A stretch of DNA of 64,000 bases from Pseudomonadota bacterium (lineage in GTDB: Bacteria; Pseudomonadota; Alphaproteobacteria; Rhizobiales; Aestuariivirgaceae), in the NCBI GenBank assembly GCA_020161855.1, contig JAIUNJ010000002.1, positions 310,001 through 374,000 of the forward strand, given 5' to 3'. Positions 28,072 to 37,040 of this stretch are shown here, one piece after another; position 1 is the first letter of the stretch, and each line of letters begins with the position of its first letter. The position numbers and the translations under genes are program-made. The notes beneath the pieces are model-generated. The model was not told where the DNA came from and ran no database searches. It saw only the letters and a program-made list of their open reading frames with translations.

Positions 28072-29817
28072 TCAGTCGTCCAGTTCGCCCACGAAAGGCG
28101 TCGCACGGCTGACCGACACGCGGCGGTTCTCGGCTTCCGGCTCCTGCGTCGGAATACGCAGGTAACGCTCGCCAAGGCCGACAGTCTGGAGGTTTCGCGG
28201 CGGGATCACGAAATAGGAGGTCAGCGCCTTCTTCACCGCCTCGGCACGCGCCTTGGAGAGCTGCAGGTTATAGGCATCGGACCCCACCGCATCGGTATGG
28301 CCTTCGATCAGGAAGATCTCGCGCGGGTTCCGCTGCAGGATGCGCTCCATGATGCTGGCCACGCGGTCGAGATTGTCGATCTCCTCCTCGCGCACGAAAG
28401 CCTCGTTGAAGCCGAAGCGGATCGTGTCGATGTCGATGCGCGGCATGGCAGCGCGAACTTCAGGCTGGCGCTCGATATCCTCGATGCGGATGCGCTGGCG
28501 CGGCTTCTTTGCCGGGGCCGCGATCAGCACGTCTTCCAGCTCTTCATCGTCAGCCTCCGCCTCAAAGACGCTGCGGATGTTGTCGCGGCGCGGACGCACG
28601 TTGACCACAAGGCCGTCATCAGCCGATGCGAGTTCCCGGGCGCGGCGGCGGCGTTCCTCACCCATGCGCTCACGCAGGATCTCGCGGTCACGGCGCACCC
28701 GGTCGCGCCAGACCGAACGCGTATCCTCGTCATAGTCCTGATAGCTGTTGTCACGCTCAAACTCGACAATCACCGAGACGCGGCGGCGCAGCTCGCTGTC
28801 GGTCAGGTCTTCCGAGCGGCGGCGGTCGGCCAGAACCTGGCGGCGCGGCGTCTCGCGGGTGATGAGAGGCTTTGCGGGAGCGGCCTCCTGATTGTTTCCG
28901 GCGTTGGGCTTCTTCTTGCCGCCGCCTTCAGCCGCAGCAGCGGCCGCAGCCTCTTCCATGGCCTTGGCGTCCTTCGCCTGCCCTTCCTTCTCCTTCTGCA
29001 AGGCCACGCGCTGGCGCAGCACCTCGCGCTCGGTCTGCAGCTTCTTGCGCAGGGCGCGTTCGGTGGCGGGTGCCAGTTCCTTGTCGGCCATCAGGTCACG
29101 GATGCCATCAAGGCGCTCGCGTAGGGCTGTATCGTCGAGCTTTTCGGCCGGAGTCTTGTCGGCCAGGAATTTCCGTGCGGCAGCTTCTGCCTCAGGATCA
29201 ACCTTGGCCTCCTCGGCAGCAGGTTGCTGCTGGGGTTCAGGCGCGGCCTGTTCTGCCGCTGGCTGCTCTGGTTGTGCAGCGGGCTCCTGGGCCTGCTCCG
29301 TGATCGGCGGCTGTGGCTCTTCCACAGGCTGCTGGGCCTGTTCCGCTGCGGGCTGCTGCGCTTCGGGCGCCGGCTGTTCCTGCGGTTGCTGGGCCTGCTC
29401 TTCCATCGGTGCGGGAACAGGTTCAGGCTGCGTGCCGCTGTCTGCACCGGAATTCTGTGCAGGTGCAGGCTGCTCGCCACCACCGGCATTGCCCTGCTGC
29501 CGGGCATCAAGTTCGGCGCGCGTCGCGGCTGCAATATTGCGAAGGCTGTCACGGACATCATCCGGCAGCCCCTGCTGGCGCGCGAGGGACCGGGCCGCCC
29601 GGGCGCGGTCACGCAGTTCGCCTGCATTCAGCTCCGACAGAGCCCGCTGATCATCCAGAATGGCCTGAACTTCAGGAGGCAGGCCCGCAGGCGCTGCCTG
29701 CTCCGCTGCACCGTCTTCCGCCTGCTCTGTCTGCTGTGCTGCATCTTCCTGCGCCCATGCTGCACCTGTTACCAGGGCCAGCGCCACAAGACTGACCGCA
29801 CCCAACCGCTTCACCAT
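28072..29817 (-). CDS. OmpA-family peptidoglycan-binding protein with a long low-complexity region
   Basis: 581 aa. Signal peptide 1-22 (ending TGAAWA). Residues about 100-210 are a low-complexity Pro/Gln/Ala/Glu tract of EEPQPP- and QQPAAE-like units. A charged, predicted coiled region (residues 210-430) is rich in Arg, Glu and Lys. The OmpA C-terminal domain spans about 465-575, with [23 protein letters not shown] split over its ligand loop; [12 protein letters not shown] supplies the conserved Asp/Arg-type peptidoglycan contact. There is no N-terminal beta-barrel. It probably spans the periplasm to tether envelope layers. GGAGGA precedes the ATG. Confidence 0.88.
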   Translation of the reverse strand: MVKRLGAVSLVALALVTGAAWAQEDAAQQTEQAEDGAAEQAAPAGLPPEVQAILDDQRALSELNAGELRDRARAARSLARQQGLPDDVRDSLRNIAAATRAELDARQQGNAGGGEQPAPAQNSGADSGTQPEPVPAPMEEQAQQPQEQPAPEAQQPAAEQAQQPVEEPQPPITEQAQEPAAQPEQPAAEQAAPEPQQQPAAEEAKVDPEAEAAARKFLADKTPAEKLDDTALRERLDGIRDLMADKELAPATERALRKKLQTEREVLRQRVALQKEKEGQAKDAKAMEEAAAAAAAEGGGKKKPNAGNNQEAAPAKPLITRETPRRQVLADRRRSEDLTDSELRRRVSVIVEFERDNSYQDYDEDTRSVWRDRVRRDREILRERMGEERRRRARELASADDGLVVNVRPRRDNIRSVFEAEADDEELEDVLIAAPAKKPRQRIRIEDIERQPEVRAAMPRIDIDTIRFGFNEAFVREEEIDNLDRVASIMERILQRNPREIFLIEGHTDAVGSDAYNLQLSKARAEAVKKALTSYFVIPPRNLQTVGLGERYLRIPTQEPEAENRRVSVSRATPFVGELDD

Positions 29818-29960
29818 GCCATCCTCCGACTCATTGGCTTTCGGGCAAGATAGTTCACCCGCTCAATGGGGCATATTCGCAAACCACTGGGGCGGAGATG
29901 GGGCAACAGTTGGGAATTTTTGCCACAAACCTGAACCGCAGATGAACGGATTTTCCGGCC

Positions 29961-30704
29961 TCAGAGCCGTCCGGCCTCGATGATGCGCTTGAGGAAGCCG
30001 CGCGTGCGTTCCTCCTTCGGATTGCCGAAAATCTGCTCGGGCGGGCCTTCCTCATGCACCACGCCTTCGTGCAGGAAGCAGACTTTCGAGGCCACTTCCT
30101 TGGCGAAGCCCATTTCGTGGGTGGCGAGCAGCATCGTCATGCCTTGTTTTGCAAGATCACGCACGATGTTGAGCACTTCCGACACCAGTTCCGGATCGAG
30201 CGCCGAGGTGATCTCGTCCAGCAGCATCAGCTTCGGCTCCATGGCCAGGGCGCGGACGATGGCGACGCGCTGCTGCTGCCCTCCGGAAAGCCGGTCGGGA
30301 TAGTCCTTCGCCTTGGCATCCATGCCGATGCGCTTGAGCAAGGTCATGGCACGAGCCTCGGCCTCATCGCGCGACAGGCGCAACACCTTGAGCGGTGCCA
30401 GCGTCACATTCTCCAGCACCGACATGTGCGGAAACAGATTGAAGCTCTGGAAGACGATGCCGACCTGCTGGCGCAGCCGGTTCACATCAACACCGGGGCC
30501 CGAAACGCGATCACCCTCAAGCTTGATCTCGCCGCCCTGGATGGGCTCAAGCTGGTTGATGCAGCGCAGCAGCGTGGACTTGCCGCAACCGGAAGGGCCG
30601 ATGAGGCAGACGACCTCGTGCTCGTTCACCTTCATGTTGACGCCGCGCAACACGTGGATGGGGCCGTAGTGTTTGTGGACGTCGTTGATCTCGAGGAAAG
30701 CCAT
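29961..30704 (-). CDS. Polar amino acid ABC transporter ATP-binding protein (GlnQ/AapP type)
   Basis: 247-aa ABC ATPase. Walker [13 protein letters not shown] near residue 38, Q-loop [15 protein letters not shown], signature LSGGQQQR, Walker [14 protein letters not shown] and the H-loop histidine in LLATHEMGF are all intact. This pattern is typical of the glutamine/general amino acid subfamily. Four bases downstream of the permease gene; last gene of the operon binding protein - permease - ATPase. Confidence 0.96.
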   Translation of the reverse strand: MAFLEINDVHKHYGPIHVLRGVNMKVNEHEVVCLIGPSGCGKSTLLRCINQLEPIQGGEIKLEGDRVSGPGVDVNRLRQQVGIVFQSFNLFPHMSVLENVTLAPLKVLRLSRDEAEARAMTLLKRIGMDAKAKDYPDRLSGGQQQRVAIVRALAMEPKLMLLDEITSALDPELVSEVLNIVRDLAKQGMTMLLATHEMGFAKEVASKVCFLHEGVVHEEGPPEQIFGNPKEERTRGFLKRIIEAGRL

Positions 30705-30708
30705 GGTG

Positions 30709-31860
30709 TCAGCCTCCCGACTTCATGCGGCGGGCGTCGCGTTCCATGAGCCAATCGACCAGCCGCGCCTGCGGGATGGTGACGATCACGAACAGCGCAG
30801 CCACGATGGTCACCGCCGACAGATTGAAGGCGTTGGCAGCAATGCCGCGCGACTGGTTGAAGCCATCGACAAGTCCCAGAATCTGCACGAGTGCTGTGTC
30901 CTTCTGCAGGCCGATGAAGTCATTCAGGAGCGGCGCCACGACGCGGCGCACGGCCTGCGGCACGACGACATAGCGCATGGTCTGCAGATAGGAGAGCCCG
31001 AGCGAACGGGCGGCCGAAACCTGGCTCCAGTGGATGCTCTCGATGCCGGCGCGATAGACCTCGGCCACATAGGCACCATAGGTGAGCGTGAGCGCCAGGA
31101 TGCACCAGTACATCACCGGAATGCGCGTGGCATCGCGGATGGCGCGCAGGTCCATGGCGCTGGTATCGACAAACAGCCCGTAGATATACGGGATCACCAT
31201 TTCCGGCAGCCCGCTGGTCGGGATGCCGAAGCCGATCAGGTAAAGCGTCACGATCGCCGGAAGGCCGCGGAAGACATCGCAGTACAATGTTGCCAGCGCC
31301 CGGATCGGCTGGCCCGCCGGGCCGGGCATCATGCGCGCGAGGGCAACAATGAGGCCCCAGACCAGCACGAGGATCTCGGCGATCACGAAAGTCACGACGT
31401 TGACGGTGATGAACTTGCTGGCGACCGACCACCATTTGTCGGCGATCAGCGGAAGCAGGAAGAAGGTCCGCCCGACGGCCGCATCGTTCATGAAGATGAA
31501 GGCGAAGAAGGCGAGAACGAGAAGAACGAAAACGCCCCAGCCGAAGGTGATCGCCGCAAGATCGCGCGAGGCCGCCGTATCAATGCGCACCTTGACCGCA
31601 TCACCGGCGAGGCGCGCCACGTTGGCAGAACGGGCCAGGCGCCAGGCCTTGGTGGCCGGCCAGAACAGGACCGCCGTGAGGGCGATCACTGCGAAAAAGA
31701 TAATCTCCCAACCAGCCCCTGTGGCGCCGAGGTCGGCCATCGCCGTACGCACCAGCGAGGTGGCCATATGGGAAACGAAAACGCAGAAAGCCGCAAACAG
31801 CAGCGCCGCATAGGCAAGGCCATCGGGCGGCGTCGGCAGCGAAGGATTTTTGGGTGTCAT
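30709..31860 (-). CDS. Amino acid ABC transporter permease (AapM-like)
   Basis: 383 aa from the ATG at 31860 (an in-frame GTG lies four codons upstream). The N-terminal third has three extra hydrophobic segments, as in AapM/BztC; the C-terminal part is the HisM-type permease core. The EAA loop that contacts the ATPase is visible around [15 protein letters not shown] and [10 protein letters not shown] related system in rhizobia uses two different permeases (AapQ and AapM); only one is encoded here, so it may work as a homodimer or pair with a subunit encoded elsewhere. Confidence 0.92.
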   Translation of the reverse strand: MTPKNPSLPTPPDGLAYAALLFAAFCVFVSHMATSLVRTAMADLGATGAGWEIIFFAVIALTAVLFWPATKAWRLARSANVARLAGDAVKVRIDTAASRDLAAITFGWGVFVLLVLAFFAFIFMNDAAVGRTFFLLPLIADKWWSVASKFITVNVVTFVIAEILVLVWGLIVALARMMPGPAGQPIRALATLYCDVFRGLPAIVTLYLIGFGIPTSGLPEMVIPYIYGLFVDTSAMDLRAIRDATRIPVMYWCILALTLTYGAYVAEVYRAGIESIHWSQVSAARSLGLSYLQTMRYVVVPQAVRRVVAPLLNDFIGLQKDTALVQILGLVDGFNQSRGIAANAFNLSAVTIVAALFVIVTIPQARLVDWLMERDARRMKSGG

Positions 31861-31925
31861 CGAGCCCGCCACTCCGGTGTTCGCGCTTGACGGAACACTG
31901 AACTTCTAGACAGCAGAAAGTGGAG

Positions 31926-31948
31926 GGGGCCGCCCGGAAGGCGGCCCC
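31926..31948 (-). terminator. Strong intercistronic hairpin between binding protein and permease genes
   Basis: A perfect 9-bp GC stem (GGGGCCGCC at 31926-31934, GGCGGCCCC at 31940-31948) with a 5-base loop lies 9 bases past the binding-protein stop. The following T-tract on the coding strand is weak, so it may act as a partial terminator or a 3' stabiliser that keeps binding protein expression above that of the permease. Confidence 0.7.
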
Positions 31949-31957
31949 ACATTCAGC

Positions 31958-32800
31958 TTACGGATTGAAATACGGGATGGCAGCAGGGTCCTTGCCCCAC
32001 TCGGCAGCAAGATACTTGGCACCGAGCTTGCCGAGCGTGCCGTCATCAGCGATCGACTGGATGATCTTGCTGACGGTCTCGTTGTTCGGGTTGCCCTTCT
32101 GCATGATGCCGCCGTAGGTTTCGCCGGTCTTGTACTGGCCGACGACGATCGACTTGCCACCCGTGGCCTTTTCTTCGGCCAGCGTGATCGAGGTGTCGGT
32201 GATCGCCGCATCAACCTGACCGGCGCGGAGTGCTGCAAACATTTCCGGCTGGTCCGCGAAGATCTGCGGGTCCTGAACCTTCAGCACATCCTGCGCAAAG
32301 GTGGCGCCGGTCGTGCCCTGCTGGATGCCGAGCTTCGCCGTCTTGACGGACTTCTCGTCCACCGGTGCGTCGGCGCGGGTGATCACACCCATGTCGGAGT
32401 TGAAGTAGGGCGTGGTGAAGTCAAACACCTTCTTGCGTTCTTCGGTGATCGAGGTCTGGGCGAAGCCAACATCGTAACCCTGAACCTGGTTGCCGATGAA
32501 AGCTTCCCATGAGGTGTTGATCACTTCCATCTTGTCATAGCCGGCACGCCAGGCAATTTCGGCGGCAAGGCAGTATTCCATGCCGTCCTTCACGTCCTCG
32601 ACGGCATCGCCATTCCACCAGATCGGTGCAGGCAGCGAGGTCAGAACCGTGAACTGTCCGGGCTTTGCGGGATTGGCAATGGGGATCGAGCCCTTTTCGC
32701 CCGTCACTTCACAGTTTCCAATCATGTTGGCTGCTGCGGCCGGGGCCGCGAGCGCAAAGGCCGCGACGGCAGCAAGAAGAATGCGTTTTGTGATCGCCAT
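31958..32800 (-). CDS. Amino acid ABC transporter substrate-binding protein
   Basis: 280-aa periplasmic binding protein of family 3 (SBP_bac_3). The signal peptide occupies residues 1-24 (LLAAVAAFALAAPAAAA). The family segments WEAFIGNQVQGYDVGFAQTSIT, FDFTTPYFNSDMGV and LGIQQGTTG form the ligand cleft. Two cysteines (NCEVTG, EYCLAAE) may pair. Start at the ATG 32800, with GGGAG upstream on the coding strand; the longer frame would run into trhO. First gene of the minus-strand transporter operon; promoter shared divergently with trhO. Confidence 0.93.
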   Translation of the reverse strand: MAITKRILLAAVAAFALAAPAAAANMIGNCEVTGEKGSIPIANPAKPGQFTVLTSLPAPIWWNGDAVEDVKDGMEYCLAAEIAWRAGYDKMEVINTSWEAFIGNQVQGYDVGFAQTSITEERKKVFDFTTPYFNSDMGVITRADAPVDEKSVKTAKLGIQQGTTGATFAQDVLKVQDPQIFADQPEMFAALRAGQVDAAITDTSITLAEEKATGGKSIVVGQYKTGETYGGIMQKGNPNNETVSKIIQSIADDGTLGKLGAKYLAAEWGKDPAAIPYFNP

Positions 32801-32914
32801 GTGTGAAAAACTCCCTGTTGGCGTTACAACGGCCACTACAGCGAATTCAGCCGCCGATGGCAAGTGCGAGACGCCATATGGAACCGGCATGCGCTCCCTG
32901 CTAAGGGCACGGCG

Positions 32915-33829
32915 ATGACCTGGGATATCGCAGCCTTCTACCAGTTTGCCAGATTGCCGCAGTACCGCGACCTGCAATCCGGCCTGCTGCAGTCCCTCAA
33001 GGGGCTTGGCGCCAGGGGGAGCCTGCTCGTTGCCGCCGAGGGCGTGAACGGCACCATCGCTGCGCCACAGGGCCGCATCACCGAAGTGCTGGATGCAATC
33101 CGAGCGCAAACCGGCCTTGCCCTGCCGGAGGTCAAATTCAGTGTAGCGGAGGCACAGCCCTTCAAGCGTATGAAGGTGCGCCTCAAGAAGGAGATCGTGA
33201 CGATCGGTCCCGTCTATGCGGATCCCGAAGCAGTTGTCGGCACCTATGTGGAGCCCGAACAGTGGAATGCGCTGATCTCGGATCCGGATGTCATCGTGAT
33301 CGACACGCGCAACAGCTATGAATTCAAGGTCGGCAGCTTCCGCAACGCTATCGATCCCGGCACGGATAGTTTCGGCGAATTCCCCGCCTGGGTGAGGCAT
33401 GAACTGGGCGGCAAGAAAAATCGAAAGATCGCCATGTTCTGCACAGGTGGCATCCGCTGTGAGAAGGCCACCAGCTTCATGAAGCACGAAGGCTTTGGCG
33501 AGGTGTTTCACCTGAAGGGCGGCATCCTGAGATATCTTGAAACCATGCCTCAGGAGCAATCGCTGTGGAGCGGCGGCTGTTTCGTTTTCGACGAGCGCGT
33601 GGCCGTCGGGCATGGCCTGTGCGAGACGGGACATAGCATCTGTCATGGTTGTCTCATGCCGGTCTCACCGGAGGAGCGGCTGTCTCCCGCCTATGAGGAA
33701 GGCGTGTGCTGCCCGGCCTGCGCGGCAACATTGAGCGAAACGCAAAAGGCTTCAAACCGCGAGCGGCAACGGCAATTCACACTCGCCCGGCAGCGCGGCA
33801 AACACCATCTCGGGCCAGTGGAGGGCTGA
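32915..33829 (+). CDS. trhO: tRNA uridine(34) hydroxylase, rhodanese-type
   Basis: 304-aa TrhO/YceA protein, which hydroxylates U34 of some tRNAs. An acylphosphatase-like N-terminal domain (AAFYQFARLPQYRDLQ, AAEGVNGTIAAP) precedes a rhodanese domain with active cysteine in MFCTGGIRCEKATSFM. The C-terminal extension carries the cysteine cluster HSICHGC...CCPAC, probably metal-binding, as in longer members. The ATG at 32915 with AAGGG upstream gives the usual start (MTWDIAAFYQ). The stop is directly followed by the next start. Confidence 0.93.
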   Translation: MTWDIAAFYQFARLPQYRDLQSGLLQSLKGLGARGSLLVAAEGVNGTIAAPQGRITEVLDAIRAQTGLALPEVKFSVAEAQPFKRMKVRLKKEIVTIGPVYADPEAVVGTYVEPEQWNALISDPDVIVIDTRNSYEFKVGSFRNAIDPGTDSFGEFPAWVRHELGGKKNRKIAMFCTGGIRCEKATSFMKHEGFGEVFHLKGGILRYLETMPQEQSLWSGGCFVFDERVAVGHGLCETGHSICHGCLMPVSPEERLSPAYEEGVCCPACAATLSETQKASNRERQRQFTLARQRGKHHLGPVEG

Positions 33830-34225
33830 ATGTTCCTGTATGTGACGGTCGGCACCAATGACGTGAAACGCGCCCGTGCTTTCTATGATCCCGTGCTCGC
33901 CGCGCTTGGCATGGTCTGCAGCATGGAGGATGAAAGCGAGGTCGGCTATGGCCCACTCGATCCAAAGCCGGGGCAACGGGCCCGCACCTTCTATGCCACC
34001 AAGCCCTTCCTGAAGTATCCGGCCACCTGGGGCAATGGCACGCTCGTGGCCTTCGATGCGCCATCGCGCGCTGCGGTCGATGCCTTTCACGCAGCGGCCA
34101 TCGCCAACGGCGGCAGCGACGACGGCGCGCCGGGCCTCCGGCCCTATCACGCCAGCTTCTACTCCTGCTATGTGCGTGACCCGGATGGCAACAAGCTCAG
34201 CGCGGTTTGCGAAAAGCCCGAATAG
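33830..34225 (+). CDS. VOC (glyoxalase/dioxygenase) family protein
   Basis: 131 aa with two beta-alpha-beta-beta-beta modules of the vicinal oxygen chelate fold: VTVGTNDVKRARAFYDPVLAALG at the start and a C-terminal YYSCYVRDPDGNKLSAV-type ending (here FYSCYVRDPDGNKLSAVCEK). The start codon follows the trhO stop with no gap. Function not predictable; some members detoxify methylglyoxal, others act on antibiotics or are non-catalytic. Confidence 0.9.
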   Translation: MFLYVTVGTNDVKRARAFYDPVLAALGMVCSMEDESEVGYGPLDPKPGQRARTFYATKPFLKYPATWGNGTLVAFDAPSRAAVDAFHAAAIANGGSDDGAPGLRPYHASFYSCYVRDPDGNKLSAVCEKPE

Positions 34226-34228
34226 CCG

Positions 34229-36937
34229 TCAGCCGGTCCAGCCCAGGCCAGCCGCCACGCAGTTCATCGTCATCAGCAGCGGCATGTTGAGCGCATCCTT
34301 GCTCTTGTCGGCGCGCGTCTGGCGCAGCAGGTCCACCTGCCAGAGATTGGCCTGGTCGACCATGGGGCGCACCCGGTCAAAGCGGCGGCGGAAGCTCTGG
34401 AAGCGCTCGCAGAGCACCTTGCCGCCGGTCAGTTCCAGAACCACTTTCGACGTGCGGCGATGTTCATGGCTGATCAGGGCGAAGAGCCGTTCGGCGTCGT
34501 TGCGGGAGGGGACCAGCTCGGCATAGCGCGCGGCCACATCCATGTCGGCGAGGAACAGCGATTTCTCCACCTCATCGACGGCGAGGCGGAAGCCCGCCGA
34601 CTTCATGAACATGAGGCGGAGCAGCTTCAGCCCCTCAGGGCCACGCGCCGAGAGAAAGTCGTCCAGCGCATAGCCAAGGCCATACCAGCCGGTCAGCAGG
34701 TGCCGGTTCTGGCTCCACGCGAAAACCCAAGGAATGGCACGCAGGTCGGAAATGCCCTTGGCTCCGAAACGCCGTGACGGGCGGGAGCCAATCTTGAGCA
34801 GTGCCAGTTCCTCGACCGGGCTTGATGACTGGAAGTAGGTGATGAGGCCCGGATCTTCGGCAAGCTTGCGATAGGCCTTGAAGGACAGTTGCGCGATCTC
34901 CTCCACCGCCTGCTGCTGCTCGGGGATCACCCGCAACTCTGGTGCATCAAAGGATTTGAGCGTATGCAACAGAACGCTTGAGGTGAGCACTTCGAGATTG
35001 TTCTGCGCCGTACCCTTGTTGGCAAACTTGGACGACACCACCTCGCCCTGTTCGGTCACGCGCATGCGGCCGGCAATGGTGCCTGCCGGCTGTGCGGCAA
35101 TGGCCCGGCCCGTCGGCGCACCACCGCGCGACACCGAGCCGCCGCGGCCATGAAAGAAGCTGACAGGAACGCCCTGCTCGCGGCCCACGCGGATGAGCCG
35201 GCGCTGGGCTTCGAACAGTTCAAAACTTGCCGCGAAGAAGCCGCCGTCCTTGTTGGAGTCGGAATAGCCCAGCATAATCTCCTGGGTGCCGCCATTGGCC
35301 GCCACCGACTGGCGGACGACAGGCTTCGACAACAGGTTCTCCATGATCGCGGGCGCGGCGCGCAGGTCGTCAATCGTTTCGAACAGCGGCACCACGCGGA
35401 TGCGGCAAGTTTCGCGCGCTGTCGGATCAGAAAAGAGGCCACAATACTTGGCCAACAGATAGAGACCGAGCACATCGTCGGCCGTCTGCGTCATGGACAG
35501 GATGAATGTTCCGATCGACTGTGGATCGGGGCCATCCAGCGTTTCCCGGATGAGCAGCAGCAGGTCGAGCAGTTCCCGCGCCTCCTCGCTCACATTCTGG
35601 AACTGCGGGATGAAGCCGAGAGGCTTTTCCAGCTCAGAGGCAATCCATGCGCCCCATGCGGCCGTTCCCGTCTGCGGCGCTTCCCCTTCGGCGAGAGGAT
35701 TCATCTTGCGCCAAATTTCGGCGAGCACACGGTTGATGACGGTGGTGTTCTGGCGCAGGTCGAGGCTCGCCGTGCGGAAGCCGAAGATCTGCGCTTCCCA
35801 GCGCACCGGGCGAATGAGGCCGCTGGCCACGCCCGCGGTGTTCATGTCGGCCAGGGCCTGCTCCATGGTCGCAAGTGCGGTCTTGAACTCCAGCACATTG
35901 GCATAGGGTTGGGCCCGCTTCTCACGTCCGATCACCGCATTGAGGCGCCGCCGCATGGCCGTGATGTATTGCCGGAACGGCTCGGTCGGATTGCGCTTGG
36001 TGATCTCGCCCTTGCGGCCCGTTGCATCAAGTTCCGCTTCCAGGGCCTTGCCGAAGGCCGAAGGGACAGCGATTTCATATGAACTGATTGAGATATATTG
36101 CGCCAACTCGCTGAGCCTGCGGTCCAGGCGCTCAACGGCTGCAATGCGATTCTCCATCAGTGCGTTGCGCGTTGTCTCGACGGTCACAAAAGGATTGCCG
36201 TCACGGTCACCACCGATCCACGAGGAGAAGCGTAACGGCGGGCGCACAGCGGCGGCGATCTCGGGATAGTGGCGCTGCATGGCAGACTGCAGAAGCTCAC
36301 AGAGAACGGAGGTTCTCTCGAACAGCGCTTCGCGGAAGAAATGCAGCCCCCACGCCACTTCGCTTTCGACCGTCGGCTTCTCGATGCGGATTTCGCCGGT
36401 GAGCCAGAGAAGGTCGATCTCGTTCTTCAGAATCTTGAGAAGATTGTCGCGTTCGCGCGGCGTCCAGCGCGGGCTCTCCAGTTCGTAGAGGCGCAGATAG
36501 ATGCGGCGGTGAATTTCCAGCACGGTCACGCGCTTGGCTTCGGTCGGATGCGCGGTGATCGTGGGACCGACATCCAGTGTCTCAATCAACTTGGCCACGG
36601 CCTCGGGTGGCACGTCGTCCGCCGCCACCTGCGACAGGGCATGAGAGAATGAGCCGATCACCTCATCAGGGCCCGCCTGCTTCTCAATATCGCGGCGGTT
36701 GCGGATCGCCGCATTTTCCTCGGCGATGTTGATCAGCTGAAGCCAGATGCCGATCGCCTGAAGGGCATGCTCAACCAGATGATCGGGGATATCTTTCGCC
36801 GCTTCCGGATTATCGAGAATGGGGAGCACGTCAGGCTCGCGAGCCTTGATCACCTGGCGCAGCAGGCCCCGCAAAACCTCCGTGATTTCCGTAATATAGG
36901 AAGAGTCCTCAGATTGCATGGGGGCTAGGTTGTTCAC
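34229..36937 (-). CDS. ppc: Phosphoenolpyruvate carboxylase
   Basis: Adds bicarbonate to PEP to form oxaloacetate, feeding the TCA or serine cycle. 902 aa from a GTG at 36937 that has AGGTGA seven bases upstream; an ATG at 36919 and starts further up have weaker sites. The catalytic His lies in TITAHPTEAKR, Arg in FHGRGGSVSRGGAP, and the PEP loop in GYSDSNKDGG. The C-terminus ends AAGLGWTG, close to the usual QNTG end. The SVSRGGAP variant (most have TVGRGGGP) resembles what I recall from methylotroph-type enzymes, which lack acetyl-CoA activation; that is inference. Confidence 0.95.
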   Translation of the reverse strand: MNNLAPMQSEDSSYITEITEVLRGLLRQVIKAREPDVLPILDNPEAAKDIPDHLVEHALQAIGIWLQLINIAEENAAIRNRRDIEKQAGPDEVIGSFSHALSQVAADDVPPEAVAKLIETLDVGPTITAHPTEAKRVTVLEIHRRIYLRLYELESPRWTPRERDNLLKILKNEIDLLWLTGEIRIEKPTVESEVAWGLHFFREALFERTSVLCELLQSAMQRHYPEIAAAVRPPLRFSSWIGGDRDGNPFVTVETTRNALMENRIAAVERLDRRLSELAQYISISSYEIAVPSAFGKALEAELDATGRKGEITKRNPTEPFRQYITAMRRRLNAVIGREKRAQPYANVLEFKTALATMEQALADMNTAGVASGLIRPVRWEAQIFGFRTASLDLRQNTTVINRVLAEIWRKMNPLAEGEAPQTGTAAWGAWIASELEKPLGFIPQFQNVSEEARELLDLLLLIRETLDGPDPQSIGTFILSMTQTADDVLGLYLLAKYCGLFSDPTARETCRIRVVPLFETIDDLRAAPAIMENLLSKPVVRQSVAANGGTQEIMLGYSDSNKDGGFFAASFELFEAQRRLIRVGREQGVPVSFFHGRGGSVSRGGAPTGRAIAAQPAGTIAGRMRVTEQGEVVSSKFANKGTAQNNLEVLTSSVLLHTLKSFDAPELRVIPEQQQAVEEIAQLSFKAYRKLAEDPGLITYFQSSSPVEELALLKIGSRPSRRFGAKGISDLRAIPWVFAWSQNRHLLTGWYGLGYALDDFLSARGPEGLKLLRLMFMKSAGFRLAVDEVEKSLFLADMDVAARYAELVPSRNDAERLFALISHEHRRTSKVVLELTGGKVLCERFQSFRRRFDRVRPMVDQANLWQVDLLRQTRADKSKDALNMPLLMTMNCVAAGLGWTG

Positions 36938-37040
36938 GGGCGCATCACCTGAATGAGGAACGTTCCTCAATCTTGTGCAGCGCAACATGGACCGAGTCAA
37001 TGGATTTGCGATGCAACAGCGTAATGGCTAAAGCCCCGGC

